Shown here piece after piece: positions 29,847 to 37,433 of a stretch of DNA of 39,533 nucleotides (within the stretch, counting starts at the first letter, position 1; each line of letters opens with the position of its first letter). The notes beneath the pieces are model-generated. The model had not been told where the DNA came from, did no database searches, and saw only the letters and a program-made list of their open reading frames with translations. The position numbers and the translations under genes were made by a program. Origin of the DNA: a virus. The stretch covers positions 1 through 39,533 of IMG/VR virus record IMGVR_UViG_3300046642_000352. One strand, written 5' to 3'.

Positions 29847-32291
29847 ATGCAGTTCACTGAAATGCTCGACCGCTTCACGGGGGTCAGCGAACAGGATGAC
29901 GGCGGGTACCTGGCGCACTGCCCAGCGCACGCCGACAGTAAGCCTAGCCTTCGGCTGTGGCGGGGCGACGACAACAAGGTTCGGATCACATGCCGCGCGG
30001 GGTGTTCAACGGGCGCTGTGATACAGGCAGTTGGGCTCACATGGTCCGATCTGTTCAACGCCGAGGGCGACGGCGCCACCGTTCCGAAGGAGCGCCCTGC
30101 CATGGTCGGCATAGCCCACATCGCTGGCCTTCAGAGCTACGTCGACATTGCCGGGCAGAACTTGCGCGGTAGCGGGTCACGCAACGCAGACCATGCAGCG
30201 CGCTATGCGGCACACAGGTTCGGCATCACCCCAGCCATGTTCGAGGATCTTGAGCTTGGGCTCAGCGACGACGACACACGGGCCACGTTCCCGTACCTGA
30301 GTCGTGCGTTCCTGGCGTTCCCTCGCCTGGTTGTCCCCCTGTGTGACTTTGACGGGACCGTGCGCGGGTTGCAGGGACGTGACCTTACCGGCGAATGCCC
30401 AGGGCGCTGGGTATCGCTGAGCAACCCTCAGGGCCACCGTTGGGCGCCGTACGGCGTCTTTCGCGGGCAGGGTGGCTACGGGGTCACGCTCATCACTGAG
30501 GGCCCCGGAGACGGGCTTACAGCGGTTGCGGTGGGCTACGACGTCGTCATGGTCCGGGGCGCTGCGCTCGCTGGCTCACCCGAGTTGCTGGCAGAGATTG
30601 CCGAAGGGGTGCGCGGTACCCAGGTAATCGCCTGCGGTGACGCTGACAAGTCAGGGCAGGACTTCAATCAGAAGTTGGCCGATGGCCTGAAGGCCCATGG
30701 CATTGAGGTCTACGCGCTGCCCCTGCCTACCTCGCTGCCCAATAAGGGCGACCTTACTGACTGGCGCGCGCTCGACCCTGACGCGTTCCCGTGGGCAATC
30801 CACAACGCCATCAAGGCCGCTCGACCCGTGGCCAAGCCTGAAGAGGCACGGCGCGAAGCTGTCAGTGTTGAGCTGAACGAAGCCACCGGCGCGGACACAG
30901 TCAGCCGTGACCAGGGCAGTGAAGCGGGCCGCATCCTGGCTTCGGTCATGGAACGCTACGGCGAGTCTGATGCGATGAACGCTCACGCACTGGTCGCTTG
31001 GACGGACGGCCGCATCAAGTACGCCCCGGGGCTTGGCTTCTATGTGTGGAACGGCCGCACGTGGGAGCGCAGCGAAGTCAAGGTTCGCCAAGAGATTCAC
31101 CGTATGGGCGCCGCCCTGGTGCTCGCTGGCAAGCTGCAAGAGTCCAAGGGTTTCACCATGACGACGCGTATAGACGCGCTCATGACGGAGCTGCGCAGTG
31201 TGCCCAGCGTGTACGTGGCGGTGCAGGATTTCGACAACCGGCCCGACCTGCTGAGCTTCCGTAACGGCACCGTCGAGCTACGCACGGGCCACCTGCGGCC
31301 ACATGCAAAGCAAGACATGCTCACGTATTGCCTGGCGCTGGACTACGACGCTGCCGCGCAAGCTCCGCGCTGGGAAGCGTTCCTACAAGAAATCATGCCT
31401 GGCATGCCTGAGATGCCTGCCTACCTGCAACGCCTCATTGGCTACGGCGTCACCGGCAACACGGATGAGCAGTGTTTCGCCGTGCTGTGGGGTAAGGGCG
31501 CCAACGGCAAATCTGTCCTCACCGAGACGCTATCCAGCGTGTTCGGCAACGTCACGAAAACGACACCCTTTGCAACCTTCGAAGAAAAGCAGTCAGGCGG
31601 CATTCCGAACGATATTGCTGCGCTGCGCGGTGCGCGTCTGGTCATGGCTTCGGAGGGCGAGTCGGGCAAGCCCATGAGTGAGGCTGTGCTAAAGCGGGTC
31701 ACCGGTAAGGACATGGTCAGCGCACGATTCCTGCGCCAAGAGTTCTTTGAGTTCCGGCCGTCCTTTCTGCTGATGCTGGCCACCAACCACAAGCCGAAGT
31801 TTCGCGGGCAGGATGACGGGCTTTGGCGACGGGTCAAGATGATCCCGTTCAAGCGGTTCTTTGCGCCCCATGAGCGTGATTACGACCTTGACAGCAAGCT
31901 GCGGGCAGAGGCGCAGGGCATCGCAGCGTGGGCGGTCCGGGGCGCTGTCGAGTGGTACTCCAACGGCTTGCAGGACCCCAGCGTCATCACAGCGGCTAGC
32001 CGCGAGTACCGCGAAACGTCTGACGCGCTGGTCGGTTTCTTCCCCGGAGTCTTCGAGCGGGACGAGTCGCACAGCGTGCCCGGGGCGGACGCATACAACG
32101 CCTACCGCGAGTGGTGTGAGGCCGAGGGACTCCCGTCCAAGGAAATCTGGACGCGTCGCAGCTTCTATGACGCGATGGAAGAGCGGCAGGTGTCGCGAAA
32201 GAAGACGAACAAGGGAATCACGCTGGTGGGTATCCGCCCCGCCGACGCTGCCACGAAGGCAACGGGTCCGGGCATCTTCGGGAAGGACTAA
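29847..32291 (+). CDS. P4-type primase-helicase
   Basis: An 814-residue replication enzyme. The N-terminus is a CHC2-type zinc finger (AHCPAHADSKPSL, CRAGC). A Toprim-like domain has ITEGPGDGLTAVAV (E218) and CGDADKSGQD. The C-terminal D5/SF3 helicase has Walker A GKGANGKS (about 549-556), an acidic Walker B-type stretch near RLVMASEGE and LMLATNHKPKFRG as sensor. It should prime and unwind phage DNA. The ATG at 29847 has GAGAGG at 9 nt; the ATG at 29838 is too close to that site. Confidence 0.93.
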   Translation: MQFTEMLDRFTGVSEQDDGGYLAHCPAHADSKPSLRLWRGDDNKVRITCRAGCSTGAVIQAVGLTWSDLFNAEGDGATVPKERPAMVGIAHIAGLQSYVDIAGQNLRGSGSRNADHAARYAAHRFGITPAMFEDLELGLSDDDTRATFPYLSRAFLAFPRLVVPLCDFDGTVRGLQGRDLTGECPGRWVSLSNPQGHRWAPYGVFRGQGGYGVTLITEGPGDGLTAVAVGYDVVMVRGAALAGSPELLAEIAEGVRGTQVIACGDADKSGQDFNQKLADGLKAHGIEVYALPLPTSLPNKGDLTDWRALDPDAFPWAIHNAIKAARPVAKPEEARREAVSVELNEATGADTVSRDQGSEAGRILASVMERYGESDAMNAHALVAWTDGRIKYAPGLGFYVWNGRTWERSEVKVRQEIHRMGAALVLAGKLQESKGFTMTTRIDALMTELRSVPSVYVAVQDFDNRPDLLSFRNGTVELRTGHLRPHAKQDMLTYCLALDYDAAAQAPRWEAFLQEIMPGMPEMPAYLQRLIGYGVTGNTDEQCFAVLWGKGANGKSVLTETLSSVFGNVTKTTPFATFEEKQSGGIPNDIAALRGARLVMASEGESGKPMSEAVLKRVTGKDMVSARFLRQEFFEFRPSFLLMLATNHKPKFRGQDDGLWRRVKMIPFKRFFAPHERDYDLDSKLRAEAQGIAAWAVRGAVEWYSNGLQDPSVITAASREYRETSDALVGFFPGVFERDESHSVPGADAYNAYREWCEAEGLPSKEIWTRRSFYDAMEERQVSRKKTNKGITLVGIRPADAATKATGPGIFGKD

Positions 32292-32333
32292 GGCTGGCGC
32301 CAACGGCGACCAGTGACACAAAGCATGCCCGAG

Positions 32334-32365
32334 GGGGTCACCTACGGATATCCGTATGTGACCCC
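32334..32365. repeat. 22-bp palindrome with extended stem
   Basis: The core at 32339-32360 has one change (CACCTACGG). Perfect flanks GGGGT and ACCCC extend the dyad to 32 bp with a single internal mismatch. It lies between primase and DNA polymerase, 27 nt before the polymerase start. Confidence 0.85.
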
Positions 32366-32391
32366 TTCGCGCTGAACAGAGGGGCTTCGCA

Positions 32392-34248
32392 GTGAAGATC
32401 TACCCGTACGAGATTGCTGGCGAGCCGGTTACCGTCAAGGTTCCGGAGACGCGCGAGGATCTAAGCGAGTTCCAAGAGTGGTTTATGCGCGCCAACTCTG
32501 CGGGACCGATCGCGCTGGATACCGAAACCACCGGCCTCGACATCTACTCCCACGGATACCGCCTGCGCACCATTCAGTTCGGCGATCGGCGCACAGCGTG
32601 GGTCATCCTGTACGAGCTGGGCGGGCATTTCGTCGCTGCTGCGCTGTGGGCCCTGCGCCGTGGTCGGAAGTTCCAGATTCACAACGCGCCCTTTGACTGG
32701 GCCGTCATCGACCGCCATGCAGGCGTCAGCATTGAGTCGCTCGCCCCGCGAACCATTGACACTCGCCTAAAGGCTGGCCTGGTTGATCCGCGCCAGCCGC
32801 AGGAAGGTGGGCGAGGCACGGCCCTTAAGCCCCTCAGCGCGTACTACGTCGACCCCGCAGCGCCGGATACTCAGGGCGACCTGACAGCAGTCTTCCGCTC
32901 GCTGAAACTGACGAAGGCAACGGGCTGGGCCGGTATTCCGCTGGACCACCCCACTTACCTTCTGTACGCGGGTCTCGATGTGCTGCTCACGGCGCGTCTT
33001 GATGTGGAACTGGACCGTGAACTCAGCGCGCTTGATGTGCGTCCGCGCCTGGTCCAGTACGAGCACGAGATAGCGCGCATATGTGCGGTCATGCAGCGCA
33101 AGGGCATGGTCCTTGACGTCGACTACACGCGCACGCTCGACGAGTCGCTACAGGCTGAGGCCGCTGAGTTTGAGTTGAAGGCCCAGCGCTACGGCGTGAC
33201 CAACGTCAACGCTCCCGCACAGTTGCGCGAGGCACTCTTCGCCATGGGTGAAACCTGGCTGTCTGACGAGCGCACAGCTTCCGGCGCACTGAAGGTAGAC
33301 AAGGCGGTCTTGCACCGCTTTGCAGACCTTGACCAGAACAGCGGGGCACCCCTCGGCACGCGCAGGCCCAACCCGCTGGCCGAAGCCATCATTCGCAGTA
33401 AGCGGGCGGGGAAATGGCGCAGTGCCTACACACAGACGTTCCTCGACACCATGGACGCTGAGGGCAGGGTGCACAGCTTCATCAACAGCATGCAGGCACG
33501 CACCGGCCGTATGTCCATCACTCGTCCGGCGCTGCAAACCCTGCCGTCCGGTGATGCCATGGTCCGGCGCGCGCTACTCGCTGATGAAGGCGAGGTGATC
33601 GTGTCCACTGACTTCGCTGCCGTTGAACTGCGCGTGCTCGCTGCGCTGGGTGATGTGAAGCGTATGAAGGAAGCCATCACGAAGGGCGAAGACCTGCACT
33701 CCTTCACTGCCCGACTCGTCTTCGGCGAAGGCTTCACAGCGAAGCACCGGAAGATCTCTAAGGGGATTGCCTTCGGCAAGGTCTATGGGGGTGGCGCTGC
33801 AACCATCAGCCGACAGACCGGAGCACCGATCGAGGATGTTCGCCGCGCGATGGCCGCCTATGACCGGGTCTACCCGGAGGTGCGGCGCATGTCGAACGCG
33901 TGGCAGCGCGAAGCGTACGAGACGGGCATGGTGCATGTGTCTGTGACCGGGCGCAGGCTTCCGCTGGACCGTGATCGGACGTACGCCGTTGTGAACTACG
34001 GGGTGCAGAGCGCTGCCCGTGACTGCCTGGGGCAGAGTCTCATCAACCTTGAAGAGGCTGGCGTGCTTGATGCGCTCCGCTTGCCGATTCATGACGAGGT
34101 GCTGGCGAGTGTGCCGCGCGCTGAGGCCAGCGACTACGCGAAGATCATTCAGGACTGTATGACGTTCGACCTGTACGGGGTCCCGATCGAGGCAGAGGCA
34201 GAGATAGGCGGGCGGTCCTGGGGCTCGCTCTACGGCGCTGACTTCTAG
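32392..34248 (+). CDS. Family A DNA polymerase
   Basis: A 618-residue replicative polymerase. The N-terminal 3'-5' exonuclease has LDTETTGL (D43, E45). The polymerase domain has motif A STDFAAVELRVLAAL (D407), motif B RKISKGIAFGKVYGGGA, and motif C PIHDEVLAS (H567, D568, E569). The segment GRMSITRPALQTLP before motif A is canonical. No 5'-3' exonuclease domain is present, as usual for phage enzymes. The GTG start follows AGAGGGGC. Confidence 0.95.
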   Translation: MKIYPYEIAGEPVTVKVPETREDLSEFQEWFMRANSAGPIALDTETTGLDIYSHGYRLRTIQFGDRRTAWVILYELGGHFVAAALWALRRGRKFQIHNAPFDWAVIDRHAGVSIESLAPRTIDTRLKAGLVDPRQPQEGGRGTALKPLSAYYVDPAAPDTQGDLTAVFRSLKLTKATGWAGIPLDHPTYLLYAGLDVLLTARLDVELDRELSALDVRPRLVQYEHEIARICAVMQRKGMVLDVDYTRTLDESLQAEAAEFELKAQRYGVTNVNAPAQLREALFAMGETWLSDERTASGALKVDKAVLHRFADLDQNSGAPLGTRRPNPLAEAIIRSKRAGKWRSAYTQTFLDTMDAEGRVHSFINSMQARTGRMSITRPALQTLPSGDAMVRRALLADEGEVIVSTDFAAVELRVLAALGDVKRMKEAITKGEDLHSFTARLVFGEGFTAKHRKISKGIAFGKVYGGGAATISRQTGAPIEDVRRAMAAYDRVYPEVRRMSNAWQREAYETGMVHVSVTGRRLPLDRDRTYAVVNYGVQSAARDCLGQSLINLEEAGVLDALRLPIHDEVLASVPRAEASDYAKIIQDCMTFDLYGVPIEAEAEIGGRSWGSLYGADF

Positions 34249-34273
34249 TTACCAACCCGTACGGTGAGGGTGA

Positions 34274-34305
34274 GGCCATGTTCCGGTTGCGGAGCGTGGC
34301 CTTTT
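34274..34305 (+). terminator. Rho-independent terminator after DNA polymerase
   Basis: GGCCATG (34274-34280) pairs with CGTGGCC (34295-34301), one wobble, then TTTT; a second T-run follows shortly. Confidence 0.8.
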
Positions 34306-34641
34306 CCTACTTTTTACCAAATCCGTTGAACGCTGGTCACGCCTTCAAATCTGTGTGCGCCACATGTGAAGGAACCGTGTCTTCCGATCATTCCAAGGGA
34401 TGAACCCCGGTCTCGCCTTCGAAACCGCTACAACGATCTTGCCTAGTAGCAGGTCTAACGGGTGCTCAGCGCAGAAAAGATCGTTGACCACCTACGAAAA
34501 ACGGCGTTGAGTGCACACAGCAACGACGAGTGATCCGGCCGGACACTCGTCCACGCAGACACCCCACCGAGTGGGAGTCGTCTGGTACCCCGCGCCGCCC
34601 TCACATGCTTTGAGTTGCGCAAATCCGGCCGAACTCCGCTT
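34306..34641. other. Non-coding region with repeats, possible origin
   Basis: No convincing gene is seen on either strand. It holds imperfect 23-nt direct repeats at 34327-34349 and 34401-34423 (TGAAC-n-GGTC-n-CGCCTTC-n-AA), a perfect inverted repeat CAACGATCTT/AAGATCGTTG (34431-34440, 34477-34486), a loop-less dyad ACGAGTG..CACTCGT around CCGGCCGG (34526-34550), and CACATGTG near 34372. Position after the polymerase gene and repeat density make a replication origin or a small-RNA locus possible. Confidence 0.5.
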
Positions 34642-34658
34642 GGTAACCGACTCGCTAG
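34642..34658 (+). promoter_or_regulatory. GGTAACCGACTCGCTAG element (putative early promoter)
   Basis: Consensus copy ending 33 nt before the sigma-like gene. Its end forms GCTAGGG/CCCTAGC dyad symmetry with the next bases. Confidence 0.65.
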
Positions 34659-34691
34659 GGCCCCTAGCAAGCCAACCGAACGGAGTCCCCC

Positions 34692-35822
34692 ATGTCTCTC
34701 ACCATCGAGCACATTCGCGCCGCGCAGGACAACGACCTTGCCGCCATCACGGCAGTCATCGCCGACATGGACGAGCGCATATCCCGGCTCGCTGCGCAGG
34801 CTGCACGACGACTGAACGGCGACCACCGCGAAGACTTCGAGCAGGACGCACGCGAGGCACTCTTCAGGGCGCTCCCGCGCTTCGACGCTGACACCGTGGA
34901 CGCGTTCCACGGGTTCATGTTCAGCAGCATTCAGGACGCACTGAAGGACAAGGTTCGCTCTGCGCGATACGTCGGTGTGGACAAGGACGCAGTGAAGGTC
35001 TTCATGTCGATGCTGGGCGACGCTGAGGGCGACCCGTACCGCGCTGAGCAGATGGCGCAGACCGTTCCCGCTAAGGGGCTCCGACTCAGCGCCGACCGTG
35101 CCCACGCTGCGCGGCTCGCATGGCAGGGCATCGTGTCTGTGGACCAGGTGGCCGGTTCGGGTGGCACACAGCACGGGAACGGGTTCGCAGGTAACGGCAC
35201 GATTGCCGACACGCTGGCCGTGACTGACGAACTCCCCCAGGTTCAGCCGAAGGTTGGTCACGGTGCCGCTCTGGAAGCGCTGGCCGTGCTCAACCGGTAC
35301 GTGTGCGTGGGTGTCCGGCGCATGACTCCGGGCGAGTTTTCTGCCAACCTGCCCGCGCTGGTCGAGGCGCTGGAAGACACCGTGCGGGTGCCCAGTGACC
35401 CGACGATTCGCCGCTATGTGCTGGACGCGATGGCCATCCTGCGTTCCGCTGTGTCGACTGCTTCCGATGGCGACCTTGCCGATGAACTGCGGGATGTGTC
35501 CGACGATCGGCGCGACGAGCGGGTAGCCAAGATCGAAATGATTCGCAATGCGCTGGGCAGGGTGAGCGCGCAGCAGTACACCATCTTGGTTCACTCGTTC
35601 GGCATCGGCGGCGCGGAAGACTTCGGGTGGGGCGATGGCTCCGACCTTGACGGGCTTGCCAAGTTCCTCGGCACGACACCTGGCAACGTCAAGAAGCAGC
35701 GCTCGGCCGGACGGCTGGCGTTTACGAAGCACTTCATAGCCTTGGCGGTGCACACCCTCGAAGCTGCGATGGCGTGGGAAGCTGCCGCCGCTGAGATGCG
35801 CAAGCCTGCTGGCCGCAAGTGA
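34692..35822 (+). CDS. Sigma factor-like protein
   Basis: A 376-residue protein with distant features of a sigma-70-type factor. About residues 45-100 resemble region 2 (REDFEQDAREALFRALPRFD, then FHGFMFSSIQDALKDKVRSA). About 285-350 resemble region 4 (VSAQQYTILVHSFGIGG, LDGLAKFLGTTPGNVKKQRSAGRLAF, with a helix-turn-helix-like GLAKFLGTTPGNVKKQ). It could direct host RNA polymerase to phage promoters such as the GGTAACCGA elements, one of which precedes it. The match is weak and the central part is unlike known sigma factors. GGAG precedes the ATG. Confidence 0.6.
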   Translation: MSLTIEHIRAAQDNDLAAITAVIADMDERISRLAAQAARRLNGDHREDFEQDAREALFRALPRFDADTVDAFHGFMFSSIQDALKDKVRSARYVGVDKDAVKVFMSMLGDAEGDPYRAEQMAQTVPAKGLRLSADRAHAARLAWQGIVSVDQVAGSGGTQHGNGFAGNGTIADTLAVTDELPQVQPKVGHGAALEALAVLNRYVCVGVRRMTPGEFSANLPALVEALEDTVRVPSDPTIRRYVLDAMAILRSAVSTASDGDLADELRDVSDDRRDERVAKIEMIRNALGRVSAQQYTILVHSFGIGGAEDFGWGDGSDLDGLAKFLGTTPGNVKKQRSAGRLAFTKHFIALAVHTLEAAMAWEAAAAEMRKPAGRK

Positions 35823-36133
35823 CCGACGAATGTTGTGAGTGCGGAGGGGCTAAGCGTCCCTCCGCCTCTCGTCGTCCGCGCGCGACCCAGCCCCCTGACA
35901 TGACGGCGCTGTACATGCGCACTCGGAGGCGCAGGAAGGCCCCTTACAGGCGCGCGGATGTGTTCGCCCACTGGGGAGGGCGCTGTGTGTACTGCGGGGC
36001 GCCAGCGGAGCATCTAGACCACGTGCAGCCGCTATCGCGCGGTGGCCGAGACATCTTGTCGAACGTGGTCCCCGCATGTGCCGACTGCAACCTATCCAAG
36101 GCAGCGCTCACCCTCGCTGAGTGGCTGGCGTAG
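35819..36133 (+). CDS. HNH endonuclease
   Basis: A 104-residue nuclease: N-terminal ECCECGG knuckle, core CVYCGAPAEHLDHVQPLSRGGRDILSNVVPACADCNLSKAALTLAEW. Its core is paralogous to that of the HNH at 29371. The GTG overlaps the sigma-like stop (GTGA), and a GGTAACCGA element lies 4 nt after its stop, the same arrangement as at 29371. Confidence 0.88.
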   Translation: MTDECCECGGAKRPSASRRPRATQPPDMTALYMRTRRRRKAPYRRADVFAHWGGRCVYCGAPAEHLDHVQPLSRGGRDILSNVVPACADCNLSKAALTLAEWLA

Positions 36134-36137
36134 CCCT

Positions 36138-36154
36138 GGTAACCGACTCGCTAG
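36138..36154 (+). promoter_or_regulatory. GGTAACCGACTCGCTAG element (putative early promoter)
   Basis: Consensus copy ending 35 nt before the start at 36190, directly after the HNH stop. Confidence 0.65.
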
Positions 36155-36189
36155 GCCCCAAGCACAGAACGAGAAATGGAGAGATTCTC

Positions 36190-36354
36190 ATGACCTACAA
36201 CCTGCGCAACGGTTACAGCGTGGTCACTCGCAAGGCTGAGGGCGGGACGGAGTTTGAGACCCGTAACCCGCAGGGCGCCACCATCAGTACTGTGACGCTG
36301 CCCTACGTCGAGGCGAACGCGCTGGTGCGCAAGCTGTATCTGGGCCGTGTCTGA
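36190..36354 (+). CDS. Small hypothetical protein
   Basis: A 54-residue beta-rich protein (YNLRNGYSVVTRKAEGGTEFETRNPQG, VTLPYVEANALVRKLY). GGAGAG lies upstream. The last base of its stop is the first of the next ATG. Function unknown. Confidence 0.7.
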   Translation: MTYNLRNGYSVVTRKAEGGTEFETRNPQGATISTVTLPYVEANALVRKLYLGRV

Positions 36355-36527
36355 TGGCGCACGTTGATGGTTCGCTGAACGACCCGACTCCCACCAGCGG
36401 ACTAGCGGGGCGAGCGGATGTGTACCGGATTGCTGCCGCATTGATCAAACAGGTCGGATTGGTCGCAGAGGCCACCGCCGATGATGTGCTGCGGCTGGCC
36501 GAGTTTCTTGCAGGCGGCGACTTTTAG
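36354..36527 (+). CDS. Small hypothetical protein
   Basis: A 57-residue protein beginning within the previous stop (TGATG). The C-terminal half is helical (ADVYRIAAALIKQVGLVAEA, DDVLRLAEFLAGG). Coupling to the preceding gene supports its expression. Function unknown. Confidence 0.65.
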   Translation: MAHVDGSLNDPTPTSGLAGRADVYRIAAALIKQVGLVAEATADDVLRLAEFLAGGDF

Positions 36528-36528
36528 T

Positions 36529-36563
36529 TGGGAGGCACATACGGATATCCGTATGTGCTCCCA
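36529..36563. repeat. 22-bp palindrome with extended stem
   Basis: Exact core at 36536-36557. Flanks TGGGAG and CTCCCA pair with one bulged G, extending the hairpin by 6 bp. It follows the 57-residue gene and ends 20 nt before the GTG at 36584. Confidence 0.85.
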
Positions 36564-36583
36564 TCATCCCTAAGGCGGAGAGA

Positions 36584-36940
36584 GTGACACGCATCACAAC
36601 AGACCCGCGTGAAGAGCGCTTGCCTAAGTGGGCGCAAGAGGAACTGCGGAGCCTGCGCATGCGAGTGCGCGTTGCGGAATCCAAGATCGAAGATCTAAAG
36701 GGCAACACCCCCGAGACGGACACGTACCTACTCGATTACGGCTCGCTGGATAACTTCCCGCTTCCGAAGGGTGCGCGCGTTGCGTACCACCTGACTCCCC
36801 CGGGCTTTGAGCGGAAAGTGCGCCAGGCAATTCAGGTCTATATCAGCGATAGCGCGTTGCACATTCAGGGTGATACCTCGCTGGTTATCTACCCGCAAGC
36901 GTCAAGTTCCCTTAATATCGAATTGGAGCGTTACCGCTAA
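36584..36940 (+). CDS. Hypothetical coiled-coil protein
   Basis: A 118-residue protein. Residues 10-42 look like a coiled coil (LPKWAQEELRSLRMRVRVAE), followed by a beta-rich part (YHLTPPGFERKVRQAIQVYI, LHIQGDTSLVIYPQ). Proteins of this layout are common in Streptomyces phage genomes without known function. The GTG has GGAGAGA immediately upstream. The lipoprotein gene starts directly after its stop. Confidence 0.75.
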   Translation: MTRITTDPREERLPKWAQEELRSLRMRVRVAESKIEDLKGNTPETDTYLLDYGSLDNFPLPKGARVAYHLTPPGFERKVRQAIQVYISDSALHIQGDTSLVIYPQASSSLNIELERYR

Positions 36941-37153
36941 ATGCGCAGGCTCGTAATCCTCGCCATTCCCGCAGTGCTCGCCCTCAGCGCATGCGGGGCC
37001 GACCCGTATAACACAGGAGACTGCGGCACGGTAGTGCACCACCACGTGATTCATCACACAGGCACACACCGTGTAGTTACACGCCACCAGCGGGTTACCA
37101 TCAAGTCCGCTCGACGGCATGTGTCGCTGAGCAAGTCAACCCGGAAGAGGTAA
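36941..37153 (+). CDS. Small lipoprotein
   Basis: A 70-residue protein with a basic start (MRR), a hydrophobic segment and a lipobox LSAC with C18, so it should be exported and lipid-anchored on the outer face of the host membrane. The mature part is rich in histidine (HHHVIHH) and basic residues. Some phage lipoproteins block superinfection, for example by stopping DNA entry, so a superinfection-exclusion role is possible but unproven. The ATG directly follows the previous stop. Confidence 0.8.
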   Translation: MRRLVILAIPAVLALSACGADPYNTGDCGTVVHHHVIHHTGTHRVVTRHQRVTIKSARRHVSLSKSTRKR

Positions 37154-37157
37154 AAAG

Positions 37158-37352
37158 ATGAGAGTCCTGGCCATCCTGTTCGGCACGGTGGCGCTGACAG
37201 TGGGTGCTCCCGCGTACGCGTCCGATGCCCCGCACCCTCCGACTCCTCCGCAGGCGCACGCTCCGCACACGGTGCATCTGCCGTCCGGTGCCCCGCGCTG
37301 GGTCAAGTGCCCGGGTAACCCGCGCATCTTGATGGCCTGCTTCACGCACTAA
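37158..37352 (+). CDS. Small secreted protein
   Basis: A 64-residue protein with a Sec signal (RVLAILFGTVALTVG) and a likely cleavage after AYA (residue 21). The mature part is Pro/His-rich with two cysteines (KCPGNPRILMAC). It starts 4 nt after the lipoprotein stop, so the two exported proteins are co-expressed and may act together at the envelope. Confidence 0.75.
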   Translation: MRVLAILFGTVALTVGAPAYASDAPHPPTPPQAHAPHTVHLPSGAPRWVKCPGNPRILMACFTH

Positions 37353-37365
37353 GGCTCAGCGAGAA

Positions 37366-37396
37366 ACCCCCTGGTCAGCGCGACCGGGGGGTTTTT
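37366..37396 (+). terminator. Rho-independent terminator
   Basis: ACCCCCTGGTC pairs with GACCGGGGGGT (11 bp, one wobble), loop AGCGC, then TTTTT. It separates the exported-protein operon from the operator-promoter. Confidence 0.9.
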
Positions 37397-37409
37397 CTAT
37401 GCCTCGGAT

Positions 37410-37431
37410 CACATACGGATATCCGTATGTG
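37410..37431. repeat. 22-bp palindrome, promoter-linked operator
   Basis: Exact consensus copy. It ends 2 bp before a TTGCGC hexamer, the same geometry as 23905, and its flanks are not self-complementary. Confidence 0.88.
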
Positions 37432-37433
37432 GG

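Noticed and set aside
34249-34266. TTACCAACCCGTACGG as a possible ninth GGTAACCGA element
   Set aside because: Too many mismatches, and it is followed by a terminator rather than a gene.
34455-35753. A 432-codon open frame on the minus strand
   Set aside because: It mirrors the sigma-like gene, and its product has a composition typical of antisense translation.
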